Source of the DNA: Candidatus Saccharicenans sp.
Lineage (GTDB): Bacteria > Acidobacteriota > Aminicenantia > Aminicenantales > Saccharicenantaceae
Direction of reading: 5' to 3'
Assembly (NCBI GenBank): GCA_024653215.1
Contig: JANLFU010000006.1
Location: 1 to 64,000, forward strand
Length of the DNA: 64,000 bases
The position numbers and the translations under genes are program-made. This document shows, one piece after another, positions 1 through 11,814 of the stretch (its first letter is position 1; each line of letters starts with the position of its first letter). Under the pieces are notes generated by a model that made no database searches, had not been told where the DNA came from, and saw only the letters and a program-made list of their open reading frames with translations.

Positions 1-3416
<3,416 letters not shown>

Positions 3417-3863
3417 CTAAAACCGGTAACCGATGGATATTCCCGGAACGATAGCCGCGTTGGAATCGTCAAGCAGACCAAACCAGAGATGGGTCCAGGC
3501 TTTAATAAATAAGCCGTTCTTCACCGGAAATTCAAGACCCGGCCCAATGTAGCCGGAAATGAACATCAGAAATACATAATTTATTCCACCCGAGATGGAG
3601 AGTGAAGGGCGCTTCTGAGTTAGATACAACGTCCCGCCGGTATTGAAAAATATGAATTCGCTATCCGGGTGGAAAGACATCCCAATGTCGATGGCCAGAG
3701 ATTTGCTGGCCATTCGTTGATAACTTATCTGGCATAACCCAAAACGACTTAACCCCAGGCTGAAGTCGTTGGGGTAGCGGAACCTGGTCTGGGCAGGAAG
3801 TTGCGCGATGGATAATAAAATCAAGACAAAGGCTGGCAGGGCAAATCGTTTGATATTTTTCAT
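3417..3863 (-). CDS. Small predicted outer-membrane beta-barrel protein, function unknown
   Basis: 148 residues. Residues 1-25 form a standard signal peptide (basic start, hydrophobic core, cleavage near LPAQ). The rest alternates polar and hydrophobic residues with many glycines and aromatics, and the chain ends in GYRF. A terminal Phe is the usual C-terminal signal of outer-membrane barrels recognised by BamA. I do not recognise a family and the length allows only a small barrel. The start at 3863 follows GGATGGTGG. A good minus-strand promoter (TTGACA, 17 bases, TATTTT) lies just upstream, so the gene is probably transcribed alone. The stop is about 360 bp from the beta-galactosidase start. 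Confidence 0.6.
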   Translation of the reverse strand: MKNIKRFALPAFVLILLSIAQLPAQTRFRYPNDFSLGLSRFGLCQISYQRMASKSLAIDIGMSFHPDSEFIFFNTGGTLYLTQKRPSLSISGGINYVFLMFISGYIGPGLEFPVKNGLFIKAWTHLWFGLLDDSNAAIVPGISIGYRF

Positions 3864-3885
3864 ACCACCATCCCTTTATAATATA

Positions 3886-3914
3886 AAAATAAGCAGAGTA
3901 ATTCTGGCTGTCAA
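3886..3914 (-). promoter_or_regulatory. Sigma70-type promoter of the small outer-membrane protein gene
   Basis: On the minus strand TTGACA (3914-3909) is followed after 17 bases by TATTTT (3891-3886), about 22 bp upstream of the ATG at 3863. The -35 box is a perfect match and the -10 box matches four of six. Confidence 0.5.
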
Positions 3915-3966
3915 TATCAGAAAAATGTACCCTTATATTTTGCTGGCTTGAAGTCCGGGCTATCTC

Positions 3967-4403
3967 TTATTTCCAGAGTTTCTCCGGGTAACGTCCGGAC
4001 TCGATCAGCTGGCGGATGCCGGCCTGGACCCAGGGACGGTCTTCCTGGTAGGTCACCCCGTACCACTGGTCCTCGGTGGTCAGCACCCGGACCCGGGCCT
4101 TCTTCTCCCTGGACAGGGCCCCCACCACCTCCGGTATGTAGAATTCCGACTTGCTCAGGTTGGTGGCCGGGTCGGTGAGAAATTTCCGGAACCGGACTTC
4201 CAGCTCGTCGAAGATGCTCGGGGTCAGGCCGAAGATGTTCATGGAGGCGATGTCATCCGGGGAAAGCGGGTGGTAGGCCTGGCCGTCCTCGGTGTATTTA
4301 ATTCCGTCCGGGAACCTCTGGACTTTAGTCCTCTCCCGCAGGTCGAGCAGGTAGCCATCTTCTGATATCCGGCAGATTCCCCGGGCTACGTGCCCGTGCT
4401 CGG
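3967..4403 (-). pseudogene. 3' fragment of the sugar nucleotidyltransferase gene (broken copy)
   Basis: In the minus frame this stretch encodes residues equivalent to 163-305 of the intact protein at 20867-21805 (counted from its ATG at 21805), starting at EHGHVARGIC and ending at YPEKLW. The frame then runs out of the shared sequence and stops after one further Lys, where the parent continues PHEIIRN. The catalytic N-terminal half with the nucleotide-binding loop is missing, so the fragment cannot be an active nucleotidyltransferase. A 91-codon frame from an internal ATG (4242) is open, but it begins in the middle of the fold and has no convincing ribosome site. Nucleotide identity to the parent is 430 of 431 bases; the only difference is a silent TTC/TTT Phe codon at 4141. 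Confidence 0.85.
3973..4403 (-). repeat. 431-bp direct repeat, copy A
   Basis: Base-by-base comparison with 20891-21321 shows 430 of 431 positions identical; the one mismatch is g at 4141 against a at 21059. Identity ends sharply on both sides (t|ccagag at 3972/3973; cgg|g against cgg|a at 4403/4404). Both copies lie in the same orientation, 16.9 kb apart. Confidence 0.97.
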
Positions 4404-5270
4404 GTTTTTTCTGGCGTCTAACTTAAAGCCGTGGGAAACACAGGAGACAGGACAAACATCCTCACATCCCAGACACCTGAAGCATGAGGAACTATTTGGG
4501 TTTTCATAAACCCGGATGTTGGCCGGACAGTTTCTTTGGCAGGCATTACATTTTAGACACCGGTTGGTGTCCACATTTACCTTAAAAATACTTCGCTTAT
4601 TAAAAAAACCAAGGGACAGCCCGATGGGGCAGAGCACCTTGCAGAACGGGCGACGGCTAACTGACATCCAGGCCAGGAAGAGGATCAGGATAAAAACTTT
4701 TAAGGCTAAACGGTCCATCATTCCTGAAAAAAGGTCAGGGTTAACGATAAACTGAGGCACCCAGGATTCGAGAATTCCAGCCGGGCAAAACCACTTGCAG
4801 AACCAGAGCGTGCCATTACCGGAGGAGTCCACTAGAAGCACCGGCAAAAGAAATACCATTAGGGCAAAGATGGGAAACCTTAAGGAGGTTAGAAATTCAG
4901 GAGTCCTTAATTTCCTAATGGGCACTTTATACATCACATCTTGGAGAAAACCGAAGGGACAGAACCAACCGCACGGCAGGCGGCCAACAGCCTGGCCGAC
5001 GAATATCGTGCTGAAAATGGCCATGATGGCCAGGTTTCTGGTGGCCCGGCTCAAACCACTCCTCATGCTAATCAGGGCATTTTGAACTGCTCCGACCGGG
5101 CAGGTCGCAACGGCCGCCGGACAGGAACTGCAATTCATGGCCGGCACGCATAGATTCTTGGTAATGCCCTGGTTAATTCTTCCCCTGACCAGCGATATCA
5201 AGTCGATGTTCAGGCCAAGAGCAGCCAGGCTCTGGAATAGAGTTCTCTTATTCTTGGAGTTCATACTCAC
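4386..5270 (-). CDS. NapH/MauN-type polyferredoxin membrane protein
   Basis: About 294 residues with several hydrophobic segments (near 80-95, 130-148 and 190-206). Cysteines group as CX5CX2CX6C at 41-57, three CxxxCP motifs (100-104, 158-162, 210-214) and two classical ferredoxin motifs, CxxCxxCxxxCP at 238-249 and 263-274. This is the layout of membrane 4Fe-4S proteins that pass electrons between the quinone pool and periplasmic or FMN-binding partners. No partner oxidoreductase is adjacent, so the pathway is unknown. The start is GTG at 5270 (AAGG five bases upstream) or ATG at 5264. Oddity: the last five residues (PSTGT) and the stop codon lie entirely inside direct repeat copy A, so the native C-terminus was replaced when the repeat was joined. 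All ten iron-sulfur motif cysteines of the two ferredoxin sites and CxxxCP sites remain, so function may be kept. Confidence 0.8.
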   Translation of the reverse strand: MSMNSKNKRTLFQSLAALGLNIDLISLVRGRINQGITKNLCVPAMNCSSCPAAVATCPVGAVQNALISMRSGLSRATRNLAIMAIFSTIFVGQAVGRLPCGWFCPFGFLQDVMYKVPIRKLRTPEFLTSLRFPIFALMVFLLPVLLVDSSGNGTLWFCKWFCPAGILESWVPQFIVNPDLFSGMMDRLALKVFILILFLAWMSVSRRPFCKVLCPIGLSLGFFNKRSIFKVNVDTNRCLKCNACQRNCPANIRVYENPNSSSCFRCLGCEDVCPVSCVSHGFKLDARKNPSTGT

Positions 5271-5358
5271 AGGGACCTTCTAATCTGGTTCAGATGTATA
5301 AGACTTAATTGTACTTGAATTTATTCCCGGAAAAGAGAGGCTCAGAAAAAATTTTTTC

Positions 5359-5375
5359 ATGATTATCAAAATCAT
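5359..5375. promoter_or_regulatory. Inverted repeat ATGATT-N5-AATCAT in a divergent promoter region
   Basis: A 17-bp inverted repeat sits in the 254-bp gap between the polyferredoxin gene (-) and the M14 peptidase gene (+), where it could act on either. It resembles the AT-rich half-sites of Fur- or FNR-type regulators but matches neither consensus closely. Confidence 0.3.
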
Positions 5376-5524
5376 AACGGTCAAATTTTGGGTTTACATA
5401 ATGCGCAGGCTTTAATATCATTGGTTCTTAGCAGAGAGAGAAGTAATTTCTGATTCTCAATTAAGAAACCAAGAGAACTGGATATGAACTGGTAAGGTCA
5501 AATCAGTCTTACCGAGGAGCTATC

Positions 5525-7354
5525 ATGAATTTCTTTGTTAACCCTGGTCTTGATAGACACAAGATTCTCAGATTGTCTGGCCTGTCACTGCTGGCGGGTC
5601 TAGTATTGCTTTTGAGTTACTCCTGCTCATCTCGTTCCGTGGACAGGGAAGTGGGACAGAAAGAACAGTCCCCTTCATTGTCATTTGACCATATTCCAGA
5701 TTATGAAGAATTGACCCGCCTGTTGTATGACTGGGCTGCCAGCCGGCCGGAAATTATGGATCTTCACAGTATCGGCCAGACTCCCGGAGGACGAAATCTC
5801 TGGTGGGTGACGATAACCAACAAGAGGACCGGCACTGCCGGGGAAAAACCGGCTTTGATGGTGGACGGAAATATGCATGCACTGGAGTGGATAGGAGGGA
5901 TGGCTGCTCTAAATTTCATCCGTCGTCTGCTTGAAGGATACGGACACGATGCCCTGGTTACTAAACTGGTTGATACCAGGACTGTATATGTGCTTCCCAG
6001 AGTCAGTCCCGATGGTGTCGAAATGGCCCTGAAAGAGAAGAAGATAATTCGGTCTGCCCTGAGGGCTGCTTCGGAATCAACTGGCGAAAATGGCCTATAT
6101 ATGAAGGACATGGATGGAGATGGGAGAATTGTGTTCATGCGCTACAAGGACCGGAATGGGCCTTGGAAGCCCCATCCATCTGAGGAAAGGCTTATGGTGG
6201 CCAGGTCACCCCAGGACCTTGACGGAGAATTCTGGAGAGTTCTTCCGGAGGGGCTGATAGAAGGTTTTGATGGAGAAAATATAAAGGTGAAGCCGGCCCT
6301 GGAAGGGGTTGATTTTGGGGTCTTTTTCCCCGATGATCGTCTGGTCGACGAAGGAGAACAAAATAAAAATACTGAGCCAGAGCTGGTATCCGAGGTTCTT
6401 GATTATGTAAAGGAAATAAAGGCTCACCCCAACATCTTTGCCCATGTAACCTGCCATTCATTTGGCGGGGCTATCCTGATGCCACCGGTGAACGCGGAGG
6501 AGAAGATGCCTTCCGCCGACCGGGCAGTTTATGATTTTCTGGCCGGCAAGGGAAGCGATCTCACGGGTTATGAGGCCATAACCTATCTCAGTTTGAGGGG
6601 TGGCCAGAACCTGGATAGGCACATCTCAACTGAAATCGGCTGGCTTTATAACGTTCGGGGCATATTCTCGTTTGTGACCGAATTCTGGAATCCTTTGAAA
6701 GCTGCCGGGCTCTCTATTAATGGTCCCATGTCGTTATGGCTGGGCGGATTTCATCCCCTTGAAGACGAGTTAAAGCTGTTAGAATGGAATGACCGGGAAC
6801 TCGGGGGGCAGATGTTTGTTCCCTGGCATCCTTTTGACCACCCTCAATTGGGAAAGGTTGAGATCGGCGGATGGGACCTCGTGAATTATTTCTATAATGT
6901 TCCGCCTGAAAAGGTTGAGAGAGAAATAGCTCCGCATGCCGACTGGCTTATTCTCCTGGTCCTATCGTCTCCCCGGCTTGAAATCGGGGCTCTGGAGACC
7001 AAGGCTATCGGTCGGGACCTGTGGCAGGTCCGCCTGGTTGTAGAAAATACGGGCTGGTTACCAACCTATGGTTCACAGAAGGCGCTCGATAATAAGAAGG
7101 TTGACGAAGTTACCGCCGAGATCGAGTTGAGTGCGGGGTTAAAGCTGGTCGATTGTTCCTTTCAGCAGAAAATTGGTCACCTATCGGGGCGGAGCCAGCA
7201 GCGTTCTACCTCTACCTGGTGGAGTTATGAACCCGGCACGGCTGATAGGTCGGTCGTTGTCTGGAATGTTTCCGGACCCGCGGGGGGCAGAATAACCGTA
7301 ACAGTTCGGCAAAGCCGTGCCGGCACCGTTCGCAAGGAATTGATCCTTAACTAA
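5525..7354 (+). CDS. M14 family zinc carboxypeptidase lipoprotein
   Basis: 609 residues. The N-terminus is hydrophobic (18-33) and ends in LLSYSC, so Cys34 is the probable lipidation site and the enzyme sits on the outside of a membrane. The peptidase core follows. His118 and Glu121 in GNMHALEW form the HxxE zinc pair, His311 in VTCHSFGG is the third ligand, and Glu386 in FVTEFW is the catalytic base. These are the four residues required for M14 carboxypeptidase activity. The C-terminal 150 residues are beta-rich and resemble an accessory domain. The protein would trim C-terminal residues from peptides. GAGG about seven bases before the ATG supports the start. It is transcribed alone, divergent from the polyferredoxin gene. 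The substrate preference cannot be read from the sequence. Confidence 0.9.
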   Translation: MNFFVNPGLDRHKILRLSGLSLLAGLVLLLSYSCSSRSVDREVGQKEQSPSLSFDHIPDYEELTRLLYDWAASRPEIMDLHSIGQTPGGRNLWWVTITNKRTGTAGEKPALMVDGNMHALEWIGGMAALNFIRRLLEGYGHDALVTKLVDTRTVYVLPRVSPDGVEMALKEKKIIRSALRAASESTGENGLYMKDMDGDGRIVFMRYKDRNGPWKPHPSEERLMVARSPQDLDGEFWRVLPEGLIEGFDGENIKVKPALEGVDFGVFFPDDRLVDEGEQNKNTEPELVSEVLDYVKEIKAHPNIFAHVTCHSFGGAILMPPVNAEEKMPSADRAVYDFLAGKGSDLTGYEAITYLSLRGGQNLDRHISTEIGWLYNVRGIFSFVTEFWNPLKAAGLSINGPMSLWLGGFHPLEDELKLLEWNDRELGGQMFVPWHPFDHPQLGKVEIGGWDLVNYFYNVPPEKVEREIAPHADWLILLVLSSPRLEIGALETKAIGRDLWQVRLVVENTGWLPTYGSQKALDNKKVDEVTAEIELSAGLKLVDCSFQQKIGHLSGRSQQRSTSTWWSYEPGTADRSVVVWNVSGPAGGRITVTVRQSRAGTVRKELILN

Positions 7355-7557
7355 GTTGAGGCCCTGGCAATTAAGAAGGATTGAATCTGGATAAAATCGA
7401 TCTGTGTTATCAAGCGAAGATCAGGCTTCTACCTGGTTATGTCTGAAGGCGGGGGGAGGTCACTAATAATCTTTGAGGCCGAAACCAGGTTGCCCCCGGG
7501 GAATGAACTGTCTTGAAACCAGCAACCGGGAAATTAGAGCAATATCGTTGGGGCTAT

Positions 7558-7950
7558 TTACTTTAAATCCCGGTCGAAATGTGGGAGATTGGCTGGCAGC
7601 TTGATGGTCAGGTCGAAATACCCGGCAAATTCTCCTGATATAGTCCATGGTGCCTGAACAACGAGATATTTCTGGCCTTCTCTGGTGTAGGTGTAAATAT
7701 TTGTCTTCCGCTCTTGGATGAGTTCAAGCAACTTGGCTCTGGCCTGCTCAGGATGGCAGTCAAGAACAGACCGGCCCAGAAGTTCCGGGCTGCCGCCCGG
7801 GCTCAAGACCCGGGCGGCCTGCTCGGTTAAATCAATGATGGTGTTATTCCTGTCGATAACTACCAGTCTGGCCGGAAATTCTTTGACCCAGGGATGAGGG
7901 TCGCCTGTGGATATCTGGTTTATGGCCTTTCTATCGTTGACTGATTTCAT
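7558..7950 (-). CDS. Orphan PAS-domain protein resembling the C-terminal domain of DUF438 proteins
   Basis: About 130 residues from the ATG at 7950, which follows AAGGAG; an upstream in-frame start at 7986 is less likely. Almost the whole chain is a single PAS fold: HPWVKEFP, then VVIDRNNTIIDL, LLGRSVLDCHPEQAR, and a C-terminal GEFAGYFDLTI...LPHF segment. The motif LDCHP and the ending match the PAS domain found at the C-terminus of DUF438 proteins, but here no DUF438 or output domain is present. Such domains often bind small ligands or haem. The gene stands between the M14 peptidase and the TonB-dependent receptor genes and may sense a ligand for that locus, which is inference. Confidence 0.75.
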   Translation of the reverse strand: MKSVNDRKAINQISTGDPHPWVKEFPARLVVIDRNNTIIDLTEQAARVLSPGGSPELLGRSVLDCHPEQARAKLLELIQERKTNIYTYTREGQKYLVVQAPWTISGEFAGYFDLTIKLPANLPHFDRDLK

Positions 7951-8062
7951 TGTCTTACTTCTCCTTGGCAAGTTCGACGGCTGCATATGAGGTTCATGGC
8001 TTCAAGGTTTTCCTTTCCTGGGTCAAGAATTAAGTCCTTCATTTCCGCCAGCAAACGATTTT

Positions 8063-10768
8063 TTAGTAGAACAACCTTAGTCCGACTCGATAGGTTCTGG
8101 GAGCGGTAACAGTCAGTGGTAGTCCAAAGCTCTCGCCAACGAATACATTGACCGAAGTGGGGGCGGCCTGGTTGAAAACGTTGAAAACGTCGAGCATCAG
8201 GGAGATACCCATGTTCCTGACCCGCACGGTTTTTTCCACTCTGAGGTCGAGGTTGCTGATGGCGGCCATCCGCCTTGATCCCTGCGGTTCGAGCAGCAGG
8301 TAAGGTTTGGTGGCCTGGTCAACGATGGTCAGGGTTGTGGTTCTGGTCCAGGTTCTGCCACTGTTGTAACGGTAGAAGGCGCTGAAGTTAATATCCCAGG
8401 GCAGAAGGTAGGAGAACAGGACTTTCAGGACGTGCGGGGGGCTTATCGTGGAATGGCCATAAAGGTTTATCTGGCGGTTCGGATCATGGTAATTTCCTGT
8501 TCCGCCTACACCATAATAACCGGTGGCTGTATGGGCATTAGAATAGCTGCCTTCTTCTTTGCTGTAAGTATAGGAAGCATAGAGCTGCCAGCGATTGGAG
8601 AAACGCTTGCTTATGGTAAATTGGACACCTGTGTATTTTCTCGTTGGATCAACCATCACAATGCCGGGGAAAGCGGCCCCGATATCTACTCCGACCCTTG
8701 GGTTGGTGATCAGGTAATGAGGGTTCGTCCCTACATTTGTCTGGTTGTATACAGTAAAGACCGTACCGGTGTCGGGGTCGGTGTATTGGACCTCTTCGTA
8801 GGTGCCGTTGAGTTCAACGGTGTCGATAAAGTTTATCCATTTTTTGTGGATAAAGGCTGCCGAGGCCGACAGATCTTTGCCCAGAACCTGCTCCAGTCCC
8901 AGCACCAGCTGGTTCATCGACGGGATCTTGATGTTCGGGTCCACTGAGTAGAGGTTCTGTCCGTAAACGGTGAACCAGTATTCAAGAGTTCCCCATTCGG
9001 GGACCAGGTAATAGATCTGATCACCGCTGGGAGTCAGGTCCCAGTAATTGTAGGAGCGGACTCCGTCATTATATTTGCCGTAATGGGCTTTCAGAACCGT
9101 CCTCTGGTTCTTGAAGATATCCCAGGTTAAGCCGATTCTGGGTTCCAGACCCATATGAGGTTTCCAGACGGTCTGGTCAATTCCGGGAACGCTGCCTCTT
9201 TCCAGGCCGTAACGAATTCCAGGATTGATAACCAGGGAATCGGTAATCTTCCAGTCGTCTTGCAAGAAGAAAGACCACCTGATATTTGAGAATCCCTTGT
9301 GTCCGTGTTCGGTATAGGCCATGTAAGGTTCATGGTTCAGGTCAAAGTAGGCCACCCCGCCGTTAATGGTCATGTCCCAGACCCCAGCGCTCTGTTCGAC
9401 CTCGGCCCCAACCTTCAGGTCGTGAGACCCAAGTAAGCCATCGGCTCTCTGGGAAAAGGTCGACCTGACGTTAATCTTATGGTCGGGCTGGTCTGACCAC
9501 CAGTAGGCATTGCCCCAGGATTCGCCTGTCACTAGGTCCCAGTGTCCGGAAATACTCTTGTCTCTTGAGCTCGGGATGGAATTCCAGGATCCCCAGGTGC
9601 CGGCAAATTTTAACTCGAATATCGAGTCGGCCGAAACGGTATGCAGGTATGACAGGTTGAAAATGGTCGTACCCCAGAGGACATCCCAGTTGCCGTCCGG
9701 ATGTATCAGGGCGCTCAGCTGGGATTGCTTGTTGGTGTAGGTGTGGCGCTCAAAGAAGGCCTGGATCCGGTCGCGGTTTGATAACTGAAAGCTCAACTTG
9801 ACAAAATACTTGGGCATGGTGGTAGGGCTTTCTTTTCCAGAAGACAGAAGCTTGGTTTCTGATTTCAGGTACTGAAAGCCCGAGAAAAACCAGAGCTTAT
9901 CTCTGATTATCGGCCCACCAAGATGAAAGCTGGTGTCGAGCCTATTGGTGATGGGGGTTTCGGGCAGAAGAACCCATTCGGGGTCTCCGGCCTGAATATT
10001 CGAGCTCTGCCAGGACCTTCCCTTGAATAGAAGCTGAGCGTCTCCGCTGAGTGTGTTTCCACCGGACTTGGTGACAATATTAATAACCGCACCGGTAAAA
10101 CCACCGTATTCAGCGGGAGCTCCGAGAGCGATAACCTGGGCCTCCTCAACCACGTTGTAATCGATCGGAGTGGCATACTGGCCTCCACCGAACCAGGCAC
10201 TGCTCACTTCAGCGCCGTCGATCGTCCAGGAATTTCCGACCTGATCGCCTCCGCCATAGGCGCTGAATTCTGTAACTCCGGGGGCCATATTGACAATCTC
10301 GTGGGTATTCTGGGAATTGGGAACTGCGGTCAGTAGTTCTCTGGATATGAAGGTCTTGGCCAGAGAAGCGTCAGTTACATCGACCACGGGAGCGGCGGCC
10401 ACCACGTTAACCTCGGTTTCCAGCTTAGCAGGAGAGAGAGTGATATCGAGAGTGGCCGTGGTTCCAGCGTGAATAACCACCCTCTCAATTTTTGATGGGG
10501 CGAAACCTTCCAGGAAGGCTTCCACCACGTAGGTGCCGGTGAGTAGGGTGGGGATGCGATAACGCCCATCCCGGTCTGTGATAGCTGAATAGGTCCCGAT
10601 CACGCTGGGAGAGCTTACCTTCACCTGAACTCCAGGAAGAGGGTCTCCGGTGTCGGCCAGAACGCGACCCTGAAGAATCGCTGTTTCTCTCGTCTGAGCC
10701 TGAAGAATTAAGGCCGATAGGATAAACAGGGAGAGAAACACAGTCAGTCCGATGCTGTGTCGCTTCAT
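8063..10768 (-). CDS. TonB-dependent outer-membrane receptor with CarboxypepD_reg-like N-domain
   Basis: 901 residues. Signal peptide 1-25 (cleavage near LQAQT). Residues about 28-115 form a carboxypeptidase-regulatory-like beta-sandwich (ILQGRVLADTGDPLPGVQV...). A plug domain follows (about 125-240; PNSQNTHEIVNMAPGV, VINIVTKSGGN), then a long aromatic-rich 22-strand-type barrel ending in YRVGLRLFY. The terminal residue is Tyr rather than Phe. This is the Oar/SusC-like receptor type common in Bacteroidota and Acidobacteriota, which takes up peptides, oligosaccharides or other large nutrients using TonB energy. GAGGAGG precedes the ATG. The iclR gene lies 87 bp upstream on the same strand and may control it. 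No SusD partner is present. Substrate unknown; hydrolases nearby suggest peptide- or amide-containing compounds. Confidence 0.92.
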   Translation of the reverse strand: MKRHSIGLTVFLSLFILSALILQAQTRETAILQGRVLADTGDPLPGVQVKVSSPSVIGTYSAITDRDGRYRIPTLLTGTYVVEAFLEGFAPSKIERVVIHAGTTATLDITLSPAKLETEVNVVAAAPVVDVTDASLAKTFISRELLTAVPNSQNTHEIVNMAPGVTEFSAYGGGDQVGNSWTIDGAEVSSAWFGGGQYATPIDYNVVEEAQVIALGAPAEYGGFTGAVINIVTKSGGNTLSGDAQLLFKGRSWQSSNIQAGDPEWVLLPETPITNRLDTSFHLGGPIIRDKLWFFSGFQYLKSETKLLSSGKESPTTMPKYFVKLSFQLSNRDRIQAFFERHTYTNKQSQLSALIHPDGNWDVLWGTTIFNLSYLHTVSADSIFELKFAGTWGSWNSIPSSRDKSISGHWDLVTGESWGNAYWWSDQPDHKINVRSTFSQRADGLLGSHDLKVGAEVEQSAGVWDMTINGGVAYFDLNHEPYMAYTEHGHKGFSNIRWSFFLQDDWKITDSLVINPGIRYGLERGSVPGIDQTVWKPHMGLEPRIGLTWDIFKNQRTVLKAHYGKYNDGVRSYNYWDLTPSGDQIYYLVPEWGTLEYWFTVYGQNLYSVDPNIKIPSMNQLVLGLEQVLGKDLSASAAFIHKKWINFIDTVELNGTYEEVQYTDPDTGTVFTVYNQTNVGTNPHYLITNPRVGVDIGAAFPGIVMVDPTRKYTGVQFTISKRFSNRWQLYASYTYSKEEGSYSNAHTATGYYGVGGTGNYHDPNRQINLYGHSTISPPHVLKVLFSYLLPWDINFSAFYRYNSGRTWTRTTTLTIVDQATKPYLLLEPQGSRRMAAISNLDLRVEKTVRVRNMGISLMLDVFNVFNQAAPTSVNVFVGESFGLPLTVTAPRTYRVGLRLFY

Positions 10769-10855
10769 TAAGAATCCTCCTCTAATATGGATTGGTGAGA
10801 AGTCCTGCCTTTCCGCTTCTGTTCTTTGGGAGGAATGGGATTGGCAGATACTTCT

Positions 10856-11632
10856 TCATTTGATCACGGCAGATATGTCTTGGCCAAGCTTCAACAAGGC
10901 GGAAGCATACTTTTTTTCGATTTCTCTTAAGGGGCCCTGGTGGATCAAGAAATCAAAGGAAACGGCACCCACGGGATGCTCTGTTTTAAGGTTGATAAAC
11001 GGAACAGCAATGGTAATCAGTCCTTTTATGTATTCTTCGTTGTTGGTGGCATACCCCCGCTTCCTGGTCCTTTCCAGGTCGGCGATGAGTTCGGCTTTAT
11101 CCGTAATTGAATTTTCGGTGCGTCTGTATAGCTTAATTCTATCTAACAGTTGTTTCTGTTCTTCCTGGGGGAGGAAGGCCAGAATGGCCTTTCCCAGGCC
11201 CGTACAGTTGATGGCCGGGTTTATTATCAGGCCCTGGTAGTATGGTGCATCCTTGGCCGGCCGGAAATAGAGCTGTAACAGGTGGTCCCCTTCCAGGACG
11301 CAGGAATCAACGCTGACATTTAATTTTTCGTTAACTTCATCAATGAAGGGTTTGACCACGTCGAGGAGGCTGTAACTGTTAACCAGGTTCAAGCCCAGCA
11401 GGTAGGATCTTTGTCCGAGGGACAGCAATTTTGTCCTCGGGTCCTTGGTCAGGTAACCCAGTTTTACCAGGGTATTGACAAACCTGTAAGCAGAGCTGGG
11501 ATTGGTGTCAAGCGCATCAGCAATTTCCTTGAGAGAAAAGTTCTTATGGTCAGGGTTGAAAAGGCCCAGAACACTGAGTCCCTTGGCAAAGGGTGTTGAA
11601 AAATAATCCAGACCCTCTTTTTTGCGGCTCAT
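10856..11632 (-). CDS. IclR family transcriptional regulator
   Basis: 258 residues. Residues about 12-70 form the winged helix (GLSVLGLFN, FSLKEIADALDTNPSSAYRFVNTLVKLGYL). Residues about 85-250 form the ligand-binding domain with the family landmarks INCTGLGKAILAFLP and GYATNNEEYIKGLITIAVPF. IclR proteins usually bind a small catabolite and repress or activate a nearby catabolic operon and themselves. The gene is upstream of the TonB-dependent receptor on the same strand and downstream of the four-gene hydrolase operon. A strong inverted repeat overlaps its own promoter (11648-11684), which suggests autoregulation. The effector cannot be told from the sequence. Confidence 0.92.
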   Translation of the reverse strand: MSRKKEGLDYFSTPFAKGLSVLGLFNPDHKNFSLKEIADALDTNPSSAYRFVNTLVKLGYLTKDPRTKLLSLGQRSYLLGLNLVNSYSLLDVVKPFIDEVNEKLNVSVDSCVLEGDHLLQLYFRPAKDAPYYQGLIINPAINCTGLGKAILAFLPQEEQKQLLDRIKLYRRTENSITDKAELIADLERTRKRGYATNNEEYIKGLITIAVPFINLKTEHPVGAVSFDFLIHQGPLREIEKKYASALLKLGQDISAVIK

Positions 11633-11647
11633 GTTGTTTTGGGGACA

Positions 11648-11684
11648 ATTACTAAATTCATAATATATTCACGAATATAGTAAT
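11648..11684 (-). promoter_or_regulatory. Inverted repeat over the iclR promoter, probable IclR operator
   Basis: Outer arms ATTACTAAATTC (11648-11659) and GAATATAGTAAT (11673-11684) pair in 11 of 12 positions. Inside is a perfect shorter palindrome, TATATTC-AC-GAATATA (11664-11679). On the minus strand TTGACA (11706-11701) is followed after 18 bases by TACTAT (11682-11677), so the repeat covers the -10 box and the start of transcription. That is a classic autorepression layout. Confidence 0.6.
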
Positions 11685-11700
11685 TAATGTCGAAAGGCTT

Positions 11701-11706
11701 TGTCAA
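11701..11706 (-). promoter_or_regulatory. -35 box of the iclR promoter
   Basis: Perfect TTGACA on the minus strand (11706-11701), 18 bases from a TACTAT -10 box inside the inverted repeat. The same CTTGACAAAG string forms the -35 region of the porin gene promoter near 20802. Confidence 0.5.
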
Positions 11707-11814
11707 GTGATTTTTTTTGGAGAGTCAAGTCTTGGTTGGTATGGAATAGTATTGAAGACAAACAAGGCACCCTAAAACATAATCAATTCAGGCCGATCAT
11801 TTTGTCGATGGCTT

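Noticed and set aside
3967-4242. The 91-codon frame in repeat copy A as a functional small protein
   Set aside because: It begins at an internal Met of the parent protein, lacks the nucleotide-binding half, and its conservation is explained by recent duplication.
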